A DNA stretch of 64,000 bases from assembly GCF_900156375.1 (NCBI RefSeq), contig NZ_FTNK01000020.1:1-64000 (forward strand), in the 5' to 3' direction. Each line of letters starts with the position of its first letter. The first letter of the stretch is position 1. The notes beneath the pieces were generated by a model. It made no database searches and had not been told where the DNA came from. It saw only the letters and a program-made list of their open reading frames with translations. Below, in pieces: positions 7,314 through 16,723 of this stretch. The position numbers and the translations under genes are program-made. The DNA comes from Paenibacillus macquariensis. GTDB taxonomy: Bacteria; Bacillota; Bacilli; Paenibacillales; Paenibacillaceae.

Positions 7314-9194
7314 ATGCGCGAAAAGCAAATGACGGTTACTGCACCACGCAAGCTCAGTATAAGATCTCTACTATTCTTCACTCTAATCATGCTAGCAAAG
7401 ATTTATTTTGCTTGGTATTTTCTATTTGAGGACGGTCCCACGTGGACAACATCTCTTAAGGAAATCCCTTTTATACTCATCGTTTTTTGCTTGATTGAAA
7501 GATTTGCAACGAAACGGAAGATTGCGATCTATACATCTGTCAATCTTCTATTTACCATTATGTTCTTTGCATTAATTGTATATCATAGTCATTTTGGTAT
7601 GATTGCTACCTCACAAGTGTTTGGACAGGTCAAACAAGTAGGAGCAGTCAAGAAGAGTATATTTGCGGTCTATCAACCACAATATATCCTTATTTTTTTG
7701 GACATCATTATAATTAGCTTTGTCATGCTTAGACGTCAGAAGGCGCTCAAATGGAAGCAAGCCATGTCACGTCCAGCTAACCATAAAGTGCTTGGTACCC
7801 TGTTCTGCATTTCTATTGTGTTATGTACGTTGAATATTTTCCCTAACCGCGCAAGTATGAATGAGACAGTTAAAGCCGAACAAATGGGTATTCTCAATTA
7901 TGAAGCCTATTCTATGATTGCCAATCATGAAGATGAACCTATTGTTGCTTCAGAAATTACTCAGACTGCTATTAATGAAACCAAGGGAATCAAAGCTTCG
8001 GTCAATCCGATTCTTTATGGAGCCGCCAAAGGAAAGAACCTTATTATCATTCAAATGGAATCATTTCAGAACTTCTTAGTTAATCTATCCATTGATGGAA
8101 AAGAAATAACGCCTAATATGAACAAGCTCGCGGGAGACAGTTACTATTTCCCACGTTTCTATCAGCAGGTTGGACAAGGTAATACCTCCGACGCTGAATT
8201 TATTGTGAACTCTTCGTTCTATGTTCCACCTAATGGTGCAGCAACCCAGAAGTACGTAGACAAAGAGCTTCCAAGCTTACCGAAACTGCTTCAAGAGCAA
8301 GGATATGACACTGCTACGTTCCATACAAATGAAGTTGACTTTTGGAATCGTGGTGAACTCTACACCGCATTAGGTTTTAATCGCTACTATGACAAAGCCT
8401 ACTTCGGTATAGAAGATACCGTATTCTATGGCGCATCTGATGAAGTGTTATATGAGAAGACTGCTGCTGAGTTAGCGAGAATGGATCAGAGTGATCAACC
8501 ATTCTATTCACACGTGATCTCCATGTCATCTCATAATCCCTTCACCATTCCAGTGGACAAGTACAAGATGACACTCCCTGAGCGATTCGAAGGTACGTTC
8601 GTTGGCAATTATATTCGTGCACAGAATTATGCTGATTATTCACTTGGCCTGTTTATCGATGAACTCAAGAAAAACGGTGTATGGGATAACAGTTTAATCG
8701 TACTGTACGGTGATCATCGAGGACTTCCTATCTTCTCTCTCGATGATGATGATCGCGTGTTAATGCAAGAGATTCTAGGTCATGAGTATGCGGAACGTGA
8801 TTTGATTAATATTCCGTTGATTATCTCATCCACTGGGGTTACGACTTCGACTGTGATGAATCAGTTAGCTGGGCAAGTTGATATCTTACCAACCGTATCC
8901 AATCTACTGGGTATATCACTTGATACACAAATTCATTTTGGACAGGATATATTGAATCAGACCACCTATAACCTGCTCCCTCAACGCTATTATCTACCCA
9001 CAGGATCATTCGTGAACAACGAAGAACTCTTCTTATCAGGTAGCGGATTTGAGGACGGGCAGCATAGCACATTAGCTGGCGATGGTGTACAAGCACTCCC
9101 TGCTACAGAAGATGAATTTGATCGTGCTCTTGAACTTCTTCATTTGTCTGACAGCTATGTTACTCAATTACCCGAAAGAGAAGTTGAGAAATAA
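7314..9194 (+). CDS. LTA synthase family protein (LtaS-like sulfatase-fold membrane enzyme)
   Basis: This 626-residue protein has about five membrane helices within the first 180 residues, followed by an extracellular alkaline-phosphatase/sulfatase-type domain. The metal-binding MESFQNF is near residue 248, the expected catalytic Thr is in GNTSDAEF near 290, and YGDHRGLP is near 464. LtaS enzymes transfer glycerol-phosphate from phosphatidylglycerol to build lipoteichoic acid or its primer on the outer membrane face. Length and motif order fit the family. The ATG at 7314 and the one at 7329 are both possible, as neither has an ideally spaced ribosome site. It is transcribed alone and ends at a strong hairpin. 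LtaS paralogues are common in Paenibacillus, so which one this is cannot be said. Confidence 0.9.
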   Translation: MREKQMTVTAPRKLSIRSLLFFTLIMLAKIYFAWYFLFEDGPTWTTSLKEIPFILIVFCLIERFATKRKIAIYTSVNLLFTIMFFALIVYHSHFGMIATSQVFGQVKQVGAVKKSIFAVYQPQYILIFLDIIIISFVMLRRQKALKWKQAMSRPANHKVLGTLFCISIVLCTLNIFPNRASMNETVKAEQMGILNYEAYSMIANHEDEPIVASEITQTAINETKGIKASVNPILYGAAKGKNLIIIQMESFQNFLVNLSIDGKEITPNMNKLAGDSYYFPRFYQQVGQGNTSDAEFIVNSSFYVPPNGAATQKYVDKELPSLPKLLQEQGYDTATFHTNEVDFWNRGELYTALGFNRYYDKAYFGIEDTVFYGASDEVLYEKTAAELARMDQSDQPFYSHVISMSSHNPFTIPVDKYKMTLPERFEGTFVGNYIRAQNYADYSLGLFIDELKKNGVWDNSLIVLYGDHRGLPIFSLDDDDRVLMQEILGHEYAERDLINIPLIISSTGVTTSTVMNQLAGQVDILPTVSNLLGISLDTQIHFGQDILNQTTYNLLPQRYYLPTGSFVNNEELFLSGSGFEDGQHSTLAGDGVQALPATEDEFDRALELLHLSDSYVTQLPEREVEK

Positions 9195-9220
9195 GGACAA
9201 TTATCCTCTTATCAAAAAGA

Positions 9221-9269
9221 ATCCCGTATATTGTTTCTCTTTACTACTTGAGAAAACAATATACGGGAT
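9221..9269 (+). terminator. Rho-independent-type hairpin after the LtaS-like gene
   Basis: ATCCCGTATATTGTTT at 9221-9236 pairs perfectly with 9254-9269, and the stem can be extended with one bulge. It is followed by CTTTG rather than a long T-run. It begins 26 bases after the stop codon. Confidence 0.75.
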
Positions 9270-9859
9270 CTTTGAATTTAATGATCCTTGGCATAAAGCT
9301 ATATATTTATTTGTTAATCCTTTTTCAATCATTAATGAACTTCAATTATAAATCTTTCCTGTGTTACAAAACCTAATCAAGTATGGATGTGGGATACGTT
9401 CGTTCGATGTTTCTAGTGATATTCCTAATTAATTAGACAAACTAGGCTCGGAACCCGCATAAATACATTATTTTTGTTCCATAAATAAATAAAATTTGTT
9501 AATCTTTGAAGAAAAAATGATTCATTATTTCATAATTCGTTAGAAAAAATTTGTGTGGTTTTTTTCAATATTTTGCATAATTATACAAACAATCTTCGGA
9601 GACATAATTCAGTGCCATGAAATTACCTGTTCTTATACATCATTTAATTAGAGTGGAAATAGTGTCTTGAAGTATGTTACCAATCATTCCATTAAACATT
9701 TTAAATCGAAGAATTAGATTGCTATTGCGGTATCGTTCCCCGTTAGCTTAATGATGATAGCGGTCTCCGAGCTAGCTGTAACGGCAAGTTTTAGGTCCAT
9801 CCTTTGCGGGATATCCCTTTCTTTGAAAGACGGAACTGACGTTTTTCGAGGTAGCTCAA
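9270..9859. other. AT-rich intergenic region without a recognisable gene
   Basis: Short open frames here lack family features or ribosome sites. The only notable sequence is the motif TATCGTTCCCCGTTAGCTTA at 9731-9750, repeated near 12065 (see repeat entry). Confidence 0.5.
9731..9754. repeat. Dispersed intergenic motif, copy 1
   Basis: TATCGTTCCC followed by CGTTAGCTTAATGA. The same motif, with one C fewer, occurs at 12065-12087. A more distant relative (ATCCTGCCCGTTAGTTTAA) lies at 10479-10497. All three are in gene-poor gaps. Origin unknown; perhaps remains of a small non-autonomous element. Confidence 0.45.
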
Positions 9860-10387
9860 TTAATCAACCTTTTTTACAGCTATCATTATGTTTGACTTTA
9901 GAAAAATGTGAACTATATATTTTGAATTCAATTCTACATCGACATAACCTGGCGCTAAAGAAAACTCAAGTTTATTCTCTTTTATCTGTATATGATCATA
10001 GGATTTATAAAAGGCATTACGATCAATAATGGTTACTTCCTGTGTCTGATACCCAGATAAAATATCTTGTCCTACTTTAATAAAGTTTAGAGCAACAATT
10101 ATTAAGAACAGCACACCTATTAATTCAATACAGTAGATAAATAATCTTCCAAAAACATTGTATTTATTAATTGAATCTTTATCTCGCATATGAGCTAAAA
10201 ATAACTCTACAGATAAAAGTTCTAAACCGATTATATTTTTCGAGCATTCATATATTAGAACACTTCGTTCATACCCTTGGTACATCAATAAAACAGACAA
10301 AATTGCCAGTATTAAAGTAATCAAAAACGCTATTCTAATTCTATATCTTGGACGCTGATACCATTTCATTGATTGGAATCTTAACAT
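9860..10387 (-). CDS. Hypothetical membrane protein
   Basis: I do not recognise this 175-residue protein. A basic N-terminus (KWYQRPRYRIR) is followed by a strong hydrophobic helix at about 18-36 and a second at about 85-105. The C-terminal 70 residues are polar and look beta-rich, ending in a further hydrophobic strand (YIVHIFLKSNIMIAV). It is neighboured by another unknown membrane protein on the same strand, 185 bases upstream, separated by a copy of the dispersed motif. The start ATG 10387 has no strong ribosome site; a few residues further in (MKWYQ) is an alternative. It is probably a real gene because of its consistent membrane topology, but it is AT-rich and could be recently acquired. 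Confidence 0.5.
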   Translation of the reverse strand: MLRFQSMKWYQRPRYRIRIAFLITLILAILSVLLMYQGYERSVLIYECSKNIIGLELLSVELFLAHMRDKDSINKYNVFGRLFIYCIELIGVLFLIIVALNFIKVGQDILSGYQTQEVTIIDRNAFYKSYDHIQIKENKLEFSLAPGYVDVELNSKYIVHIFLKSNIMIAVKKVD

Positions 10388-10572
10388 TGTTGATTAACTC
10401 CATTCAGTCTCATTTCACTTAAAATGATGAACTACGCAGATTTTTCGAATTTGGAATTATTCGTGAAATCGTTGAATTATCCTGCCCGTTAGTTTAACAA
10501 AGGCAGCCGATCTTAAGGTTGCATTTACTTTTGTATAAATATTACATTATCTCGCATATTTTTTTTGGTAGC

Positions 10573-11355
10573 TCAATCTAGAGTAACAATAATTCTTGAT
10601 AGTGGTTTAGTTAAAAGTGGAATATTATCTATTTTGAGTTTATTTTCATACTCTAAAGACCATTTCTGTGTATCACCTACGAGGACGAGGTCAGGAAAGG
10701 GTTTAACAATATTATAAGTTTTGTTATCTTTTTTAAAGTAAGACTTAAAGAGTAACGTATCATCCCAATAAGCGTAGCAAACAATTGTTTCAGGAACCAA
10801 TGTAATCTTTCCTATGTTATTCGGTAGGTCTATAAAGTGAAGATACAACCTATTCATAAACATATCCGCAAGTTCCTTAGGTGACATATCTCCTGAAGAA
10901 TCCTGTAAATTATCAATGAATTCTGAGGATGCAACTTTTATGTAGAGGTCAAGTTTTTTTGAAGATTCATGATAAGTAATCAGAGGTTTAGACATGTCAA
11001 GGTCATAGGAACCACTAAAATTTTCACTTATTATATAATCAGATACCATTTGTGTCGTTGGCAAAGTTATCCTTACAGAAATCTCCGTTTTTATATGCGG
11101 TACTACGAAAGTAAATATAAAGGGAAGGACAAAAATAAAAGCTGCAATCTTCATTTCCGAAAGCCATTTTCTTTCAAGAAAAAACATAATGATAGAAGTA
11201 ATTAGCAAAAAGTGGGGGTATATTAACCAAAATATAAACAATGGAGGAAAAGCTACTAAAATGTGAGTTTTAAAGCTTACTATCGTAATGAGTAGCCATA
11301 CTAAAGAAGTAATATAAAGAGTGTTCAAAACGCTTCTGCGATGCTGTCGAACCAT
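10573..11355 (-). CDS. Hypothetical membrane protein with extracytoplasmic domain
   Basis: This 260-residue protein has no family I can name. There are probably three closely spaced membrane segments in the first 100 residues: about 11-30, 32-58 (including ILVAFPPLFIFWLIYPHFLL) and 70-90. A soluble domain of about 160 residues follows, lying outside or inside depending on topology, with no cysteine cluster or catalytic motif evident. The start at ATG 11355 follows GAGGTGATG-like sequence (TGTGAGGTGATGTAAA), which can serve as a ribosome site. The large gap upstream and the unusual AT content fit a foreign or poorly conserved gene. Confidence 0.55.
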   Translation of the reverse strand: MVRQHRRSVLNTLYITSLVWLLITIVSFKTHILVAFPPLFIFWLIYPHFLLITSIIMFFLERKWLSEMKIAAFIFVLPFIFTFVVPHIKTEISVRITLPTTQMVSDYIISENFSGSYDLDMSKPLITYHESSKKLDLYIKVASSEFIDNLQDSSGDMSPKELADMFMNRLYLHFIDLPNNIGKITLVPETIVCYAYWDDTLLFKSYFKKDNKTYNIVKPFPDLVLVGDTQKWSLEYENKLKIDNIPLLTKPLSRIIVTLD

Positions 11356-12064
11356 TTTACATCACCTCACATTAATGATTTTATATAAATTATCAATAAT
11401 ATCAATATAATGCAGTTATTGTTAATTAACATAAAATAAAACAGTCTAAATGCGCTATATATTGACCTTTCATTAAGGTAAAGAAACTCACTAATATTGT
11501 TCCAGAACGTGATATTAATGATGTTTCAAATAGACCACTTTTTATTTCATACTCTGAATTAACATTATACTCCCTTTATTATCGGAAGAGATTAAAGAAA
11601 TCATGAGATTAGTAAGAAAGTACTTTCCAACAGCCACTCCTTACTCTTTGAATGGATAATGATATTCTGCTACATGATGTGATAACTTTGTAAAGGGTCG
11701 ATAAATAGTTATATACAAGAAATTATCGTTGACTATTGTATTGGTGAGATCCTTTCCCGATTTGAAGTGCATCAATGATGAGAAATTATTTACTATAACC
11801 AACTTTATAAGAAAGTCTTCCTAAAAACTCTAATCTTCATTTCACGTATTTACATAAAGGATCATTTTATGCTCAATTGCTGAATTTCTTGCATGATTAA
11901 TTCCTCTAACTTTTCTTTTAGCCCCAATAGATTAATACCACATTCAGTTTCATAACTTTATTTCCAGCGAACGTCCGCAAGAAACAGTGTCCAGGAAAAT
12001 AAAGTATTAAACTGACTCCAATAATTGAAACAGAGGCAGCCCAATTGCTTCTGTTTTATTCAAC

Positions 12065-12087
12065 TATCGTTCCCGTTAGCTTAATGA
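12065..12087. repeat. Dispersed intergenic motif, copy 2
   Basis: TATCGTTCCCGTTAGCTTAA then TGA, identical to the copy at 9731-9754 apart from one missing C. Confidence 0.45.
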
Positions 12088-12343
12088 GCGATCCCGATTT
12101 CTAGCATATATCATTGGCTTACCCTCAATAAATCACAAAAAAGAACCGTTCAACATCTCTATAGGCCTATGCCTATATCCTGAACAAGACGGTCTTGAAT
12201 ATGTCATTCTCAACTTTTACGCAAGGTATATGGCTTGATGGTGATGGCATAAGATTTGAAGGCCCTGCCGCGTGCCTTGGCTTAGGCTGCTAAGGGGAAT
12301 TAATAATTAAATACATAAGGCTTCATTGTAAATCTATACAAGA

Positions 12344-12381
12344 AAAACTCGGAGTTAAGCATTTACTTAACTCCGAGTTTT
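12344..12381 (-). terminator. Terminator of the GH110-like gene
   Basis: AAAACTCGGAGTTAAG at 12344-12359 pairs perfectly with 12366-12381 around a CATTTA loop. On the minus strand the stem runs into a T-run. It lies just after the stop of the broken GH110 gene. Confidence 0.85.
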
Positions 12382-12397
12382 CAAATTAGGACGGTCA

Positions 12398-13402
12398 CTA
12401 AAACTGTAAGCCTTGCTGTAATGTGACCGTTACATTCTCTAGCGGCATCGACTGTACCAGTAAGCTCTTGTTGATTCCTTCCCCAATGAATCTATTATCG
12501 GCAATAGTCACTTCACTACATGCTGTTAATTGAATAATTGGAGCTGTAAATTTACTGTGATCGCCCACCGCAGTGATATCATTATTGTTAAAAGTTAAAT
12601 TTTGTGTACTTTTAGCAGAGAGTATCGTAGCATCCTTCATTATAATCACATTATTTTCTATATGGATATTGCTATGGACTGGAAGTCTTACACTTACATC
12701 GCTATTCTCAGGGGAGATATAGATGACTGGATTTTTACTGTCACCGCATTCGATAAATCGGTTGCCGCGAATCATTACATCCTTCACCATGCCCGACTCA
12801 TACCAACTTTCCGCATCGTTAGCAATTAGAATTGCACTCATCGGCATACGTTCAAATACATTGTCCTAGGTCCTAACTTCTCGCCTTGTCGATACCAGTA
12901 TTCCGCATGTCGGCACGCGGGCAAAATAATTATTCCTTATTTCAACCTCCGGTGTCCAAGTCTCGTTCTCGATCACATCGCCAGTTTCAATATAATCTTC
13001 TACAGTCTGCTCTAAAGTAAGTAATATTTCCCGAGGATTTATGAAATCTACCGTCTTCACAGTATACCTAGCATAAACAGTTAACGAGCTTGAACGAACG
13101 AAATCAATCACATCTCCCGGGAAAAAGGCATCAAACCCATAGCTTTGTCCATGCATAAACCTTACCAACACTTGATTAGGAGCCGGTTGATCGATAATAC
13201 GTAGATGAGTGCCATGCACATTGATCGCATCATCATGGGCACCTTCAAAATGACTATTCAATATGGCAACTTTTCCGCGACAACCTGAGATATGAAGGAA
13301 ATCAGCAAAAGCCGCAACAGTACGTCCCGTTTCCGGACGAGGTGCCATAATCATTCCGTCGAAAGATACGTTATCACTGAATTGGCATACGATTCCTAAT
13401 CC
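12398..13402 (-). pseudogene. GH110-like alpha-1,3-galactosidase, truncated and frameshifted
   Basis: Two open pieces (12866-13354, extending in frame upstream to about 13402, and 12398-12847) read as one right-handed beta-helix protein. The visible features are GGLGIVCQFSDNVSFDG, HISGCRGKVAILNSHFEGAH, DDAINVHG (a hallmark of GH110 alpha-1,3-galactosidases), PGDVIDFVRSSSL, then FERMPMSAILIANDAESW and rung-like repeats (VMIRGNRFIECGD, IHIENNVIIM). The frame changes near 12850-12866, and the N-terminal third is missing at a junction near 13395-13405. GH110 enzymes release terminal alpha-1,3-linked galactose. Retained terminator, lost function. Confidence 0.75.
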
Positions 13403-13626
13403 GCCGCGAATTCAAAAAACATAAAGGCTCAGCTCCCATTGAGTATTTAACACAGCTTAGAATCGAAAAGGCCAAGCTTCTGATCAAAGATACCTCCGAC
13501 CTCAAATTCAAAGATTTATCGGCTATGGTTGGATATAATAATCAATACTATTTCAGCAAGGTATTTAAACTTATTACTGGGCTAACTCCCACAGAATTCA
13601 AGGTTTCATCTTCAATTAATCATTGA
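13395..13626 (+). pseudogene. AraC-family regulator, C-terminal fragment
   Basis: The plus-strand frame reads RREFKKHKGSAPIEYLTQL, then RIEKAKLLIKDTSDLKFKDL and VGYNNQYYFSKVFKLITG, ending at a stop before a terminator. This is the second helix-turn-helix region of an AraC regulator. Everything before residue RREF is missing, and the sequence continues directly into the opposite-strand GH110 remnant. Confidence 0.75.
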
Positions 13627-13672
13627 TTAATCCAACGATGCAGAACCACAAAAAGCGATTCCAGAAAAAACT

Positions 13673-13725
13673 AGGCGACCACTCCCCGGTAGAATACCGT
13701 GAAGCGGTCGCCTCTTATTACTCTT
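13673..13725 (+). terminator. Terminator after the AraC remnant
   Basis: AGGCGACC at 13673-13680 pairs with GGTCGCCT at 13706-13713, with an inner CGGT/ACCG stem, and is followed by a T-rich run. It would also serve as a terminator for the facing fabF unit only weakly. Confidence 0.75.
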
Positions 13726-13845
13726 TTTTATTGACTACTTGACGGGACTATGACCAATTAGAAATTCATTTTTCCATGCAAATAATGCATATGAAAACCC
13801 TGGTATAGTGAATATGGTAGATCCAGAATATAAAGTTATGTCTAC

Positions 13846-15081
13846 CTATGCTTTTCGAAACACAACAACCGCATTATGCCCACCGAATCCAAATCCATTG
13901 GACAACACCGTCTGAATATTACTCTCTCTTGCCTCATTCGGTACGTAATCCAAATCACATTCTGGGTCCGGCGTTTCATAATTGATTGTAGGTGGAAGGA
14001 TTCCCTCCATTAAGGCTTTGACAGAGATCACTCCTTCCAACCCACCTGCTGCGCCAAATAAATGTCCCGTGGCTGACTTGGTTGCACTCACCTTCAGTTT
14101 GTACGCATGACTACCAAATACATTCTTAATGGCCTGCGTTTCCGACTTATCACCAAGCGGTGTGCCTGTGGCATGTGCATTAATATAGTCCACTTCTTCT
14201 GGTGATATTCTAGCATCCAGTAGCGCAGCATTCATGGCCCGAACGGCTCCCATCCCATTAGGATCTGGTGCTGTCATATGGTAAGCATCTGCGGATTGAC
14301 CGTATCCAATAACCTCAGCCAATATTGTAGCTCCTCTACTTCGCGCATGCTCCCACTCCTCCAACACCAGCACACCAGCACCCTCCGACATGACAAACCC
14401 ATCACGATTCATATCAAAAGGGCGACTCGCTTGATGAGGTTGATCATTACGTGTAGACATCGCCTTCATATTACAGAATCCACCGAAAGATAGTTCATTA
14501 AGCGGTGATTCCGCACCACCAGCAATCATCACGTCAGCAACGCCATTTCTAATCATATGAAAAGAGTCCCCAATCGCATTATTACCCGAAGCGCATGCGT
14601 TAACAGGCGTCGTGTTGGGTCCCTTTGCTCCAAGATGAATAGACAGTTGGGCGGAGCCCATATTGGCGATCATCATCGGAATAAGGAATGGACTAATCCG
14701 TTTGGGACCTCTTTCTAACATTACACTGTGATTATCAAGTGTTGTCTGAATCCCACCTATTCCTGTCCCAATGCTAACCCCGACGCGATGCGCATTAGAC
14801 TCCGTTATGGTCAATTGTGCATTCTCCACTGCCGTTTTACCTGCGGCAACAGAAAATTGAACAAACCGGTCCATATGCCTTAACTCTTTGCTATCAAAAA
14901 AAGATTCAGGATTGAAATCAGATGCCATTCCACCAATCTTAGTTGTAAAACCCGATGGATCGAAGCTATTAATTCGTGATATCCCTGATTGACCATTGAT
15001 AAGATTATTCCAAAAGGTCTCAATCTGCGTACCAAGTGGTGAAATAACACTAATCCCAGTAACAGCAACACGCTTATGCAT
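13846..15081 (-). CDS. fabF: Beta-ketoacyl-ACP synthase II
   Basis: This 411-residue condensing enzyme elongates acyl-ACP with malonyl-ACP in fatty acid synthesis. The catalytic triad is visible: Cys in VNACASGN near residue 163, His in NAHATGTPLGD near 303, and His in SATGHLFGAAGG near 340 with the preceding Lys. Length is normal for FabF. AGGAGG sits directly upstream of ATG 15081. fabH lies 81 bases upstream on the same strand, and the pair shares a FapR operator. The order matches the fabHA-fabF operon of Bacillus subtilis. Confidence 0.95.
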   Translation of the reverse strand: MHKRVAVTGISVISPLGTQIETFWNNLINGQSGISRINSFDPSGFTTKIGGMASDFNPESFFDSKELRHMDRFVQFSVAAGKTAVENAQLTITESNAHRVGVSIGTGIGGIQTTLDNHSVMLERGPKRISPFLIPMMIANMGSAQLSIHLGAKGPNTTPVNACASGNNAIGDSFHMIRNGVADVMIAGGAESPLNELSFGGFCNMKAMSTRNDQPHQASRPFDMNRDGFVMSEGAGVLVLEEWEHARSRGATILAEVIGYGQSADAYHMTAPDPNGMGAVRAMNAALLDARISPEEVDYINAHATGTPLGDKSETQAIKNVFGSHAYKLKVSATKSATGHLFGAAGGLEGVISVKALMEGILPPTINYETPDPECDLDYVPNEARESNIQTVLSNGFGFGGHNAVVVFRKA

Positions 15082-15162
15082 TTAAAAAACCTCCTCTTTG
15101 ACAACGAATTTGTAATTCATATATATTCTCAATTCTTATCTCAATAAGTTATTATCTTCGAT

Positions 15163-16176
15163 TCATACGCTGCTAATTGAAACCTGAGGATCCAAATTCC
15201 AGTTAAGTAACAGTCCTGCATGTGTGAGCCCCGCTCCAAATCCATAGATCAAGATCCGCTCCCCATCCTTAAGCTTCCCTTCACGAATACCTAGATCCAG
15301 AGCAAGTGGAATCGTCGCTGCGGAAGTGTTCCCGTAATTCACTAGACTATACAATGTTCGTTCAAGAGGAATCCCCGTACGTTCACAAATAGGCTCAATG
15401 ATTCGTAGATTAGCACTGTGTGGAATAAACCAATCCACATCATTTGTTGTGAAAGGACTTTTCGCAAGAATCGCTTTAACCCCTTCAGGAACATTTCGCA
15501 CCGCCCAGCGGAATACCTCTCTTCCATTCTGGACAATTGTTCCCTTGTTACTCAGATCTGCTCCCTTCATCTTCTCAGCAATGCCCCTCAAATAGACGTG
15601 AGCACCTCCCATACCCTCTGTTCCTTGATGATATGCTAGGAAGCTGGTTTCCTCTTGGTCTGTTTCTACCAATACAACCCCTGCTCCATCACCGAACAGT
15701 ATACAGGTTGAGCGATCCGTATAATCTGTAATTTTAGACATCGTATCTGCACCAAATACAAGAACTTTGCGATGTAAACCAGAAGCAACCATGCCTTGCG
15801 CCACGTGGAGTGCATACACAAATCCAGAACAAGCAGCGCTCAGATCAATCACTCCTACTGAACTGGAAATGCCAAGTTTGTCTTGAAGAATGGCTGCGAC
15901 ACTTGGAAAAATAAAATCTGGCGTCGTTGTCGCCACAAGGATTAAATCTACGTCATGTAATGATTTATCATATCTCCGCATGAGGTCCTGAGCAGCAGAT
16001 ACGCACAAGTCACTCGTGTATTGATCAGGTTCACTAATACGGCGTTCTCGAATTCCTGTTCGTTGCACAATCCATTCATCATTGGTCTCCACCAATTTTT
16101 CCAAATCGTAATTTGTCATTTTTTTATCTGGTACATAGGAACCGATGGCTGTGATCCGTGCTATTGATTGCTCCAT
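15163..16176 (-). CDS. fabH: Beta-ketoacyl-ACP synthase III
   Basis: This 337-residue enzyme starts fatty acid synthesis by condensing acetyl- or branched acyl-CoA with malonyl-ACP, which sets the iso/anteiso pattern in these bacteria. The Cys-His-Asn triad is visible: DLSAACSGF near residue 116, PHSANLRI near 253 and VNYGNTSAATIP near 283. ATG 16176 has AGGAG about ten bases upstream. It is the first gene of a fabH-fabF operon behind a FapR box, equivalent to fabHA of Bacillus. Confidence 0.94.
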   Translation of the reverse strand: MEQSIARITAIGSYVPDKKMTNYDLEKLVETNDEWIVQRTGIRERRISEPDQYTSDLCVSAAQDLMRRYDKSLHDVDLILVATTTPDFIFPSVAAILQDKLGISSSVGVIDLSAACSGFVYALHVAQGMVASGLHRKVLVFGADTMSKITDYTDRSTCILFGDGAGVVLVETDQEETSFLAYHQGTEGMGGAHVYLRGIAEKMKGADLSNKGTIVQNGREVFRWAVRNVPEGVKAILAKSPFTTNDVDWFIPHSANLRIIEPICERTGIPLERTLYSLVNYGNTSAATIPLALDLGIREGKLKDGERILIYGFGAGLTHAGLLLNWNLDPQVSISSV

Positions 16177-16205
16177 TTACTTCACGCTCCTGATTATTAT
16201 CTGGT

Positions 16206-16224
16206 ATTAGCACCTGATACTATT
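16206..16224 (-). promoter_or_regulatory. FapR operator
   Basis: ATTAGCACCTGATACTATT matches 17 of 19 positions of the Bacillus FapR site ATTAGTACCTGATACTAAT. It lies 30 bases upstream of fabH. FapR represses lipid synthesis genes and is released by malonyl-CoA. Confidence 0.85.
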
Positions 16225-16328
16225 TTTTTTATAATAACATACAAACATCCATTATAACAGCGTATCCATATTCAACCTATTTTCACAATTTCAAATAAAT
16301 TATATTTCTGATCAAGATTACTTTGACA

Positions 16329-16360
16329 GATAGAGCAATGTGTGATAATTTTACTCTATC
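16329..16360. promoter_or_regulatory. Promoter-proximal inverted repeat, candidate PadR operator
   Basis: GATAGAG at 16329-16335 is mirrored by CTCTATC at 16354-16360. The left arm begins right after a TTGACA -35-like hexamer (16323-16328) and the pair brackets a plausible -10 region. This position upstream of the padR gene suggests autoregulation. Confidence 0.5.
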
Positions 16361-16396
16361 AGCTAGAATACTTTTTCTTGAACAAGGAGGATGCAA

Positions 16397-16723
16397 ATGG
16401 TTCGTAGTGACATTATTCGTGGGCATTTAGATGCTATTATTCTGCGGCTCATCTATGAGAAGGATCAATACGGTTATGAAATATCCAAAGAGATCAGTTT
16501 ACGGACAAATGACCGCTTTCAGATTAAAGAGGCAACATTATATGCCGTATTCCAAAGGTTAGAAAGAAGAGAATTAATTGAATCCTATTTCGGAGACATT
16601 TCACATGGAGGCAAACGTAGATATTACAAGATAACAAAGCTTGGAAAGGCCTATTTCAAAGAAACGGTAGAAGAATGGCAAGAAATCAAGGAAATAATAA
16701 ATATTTTTATGGAGGGTATGTGA
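16397..16723 (+). CDS. PadR-family transcriptional regulator
   Basis: This is a 108-residue winged-helix regulator. The characteristic PadR sequence is complete: LDAIILRLIYEKDQYGYEI, EATLYAVFQRLERRELIESY and GGKRRYYKITKLGKAYF. ATG 16397 is preferred over ATG 16391, because AAGGAGG ends at 16390 and the later start gives proper spacing. Its stop is followed directly by the start of the next gene, which begins with a domain typical of PadR-linked membrane proteins. A function as repressor of its own three-gene operon fits both the context and the upstream inverted repeat. Confidence 0.92.
   Translation: MVRSDIIRGHLDAIILRLIYEKDQYGYEISKEISLRTNDRFQIKEATLYAVFQRLERRELIESYFGDISHGGKRRYYKITKLGKAYFKETVEEWQEIKEIINIFMEGM

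Larger units (their letters stand above)
11356..12397. other. Gene-poor, AT-rich intergenic region
   Basis: No frame here has convincing start signals or family features. It contains the second copy of the dispersed motif (12065-12087) and, near its right end, the terminator of the broken GH110 gene. Short coding-like runs are visible (for example a minus-strand run ending in LKEKLEELIMQEIQQLSIK near 11870-11930) but lack a start codon. I read these as remnants at most. Confidence 0.5.

Noticed and set aside
11860-11960. Coding-like run on the minus strand resembling a short helical regulator (Spo0E-like)
   Set aside because: It has no start codon or ribosome site and is preceded by a stop. 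The resemblance to Spo0E-type peptides is only in helix composition.
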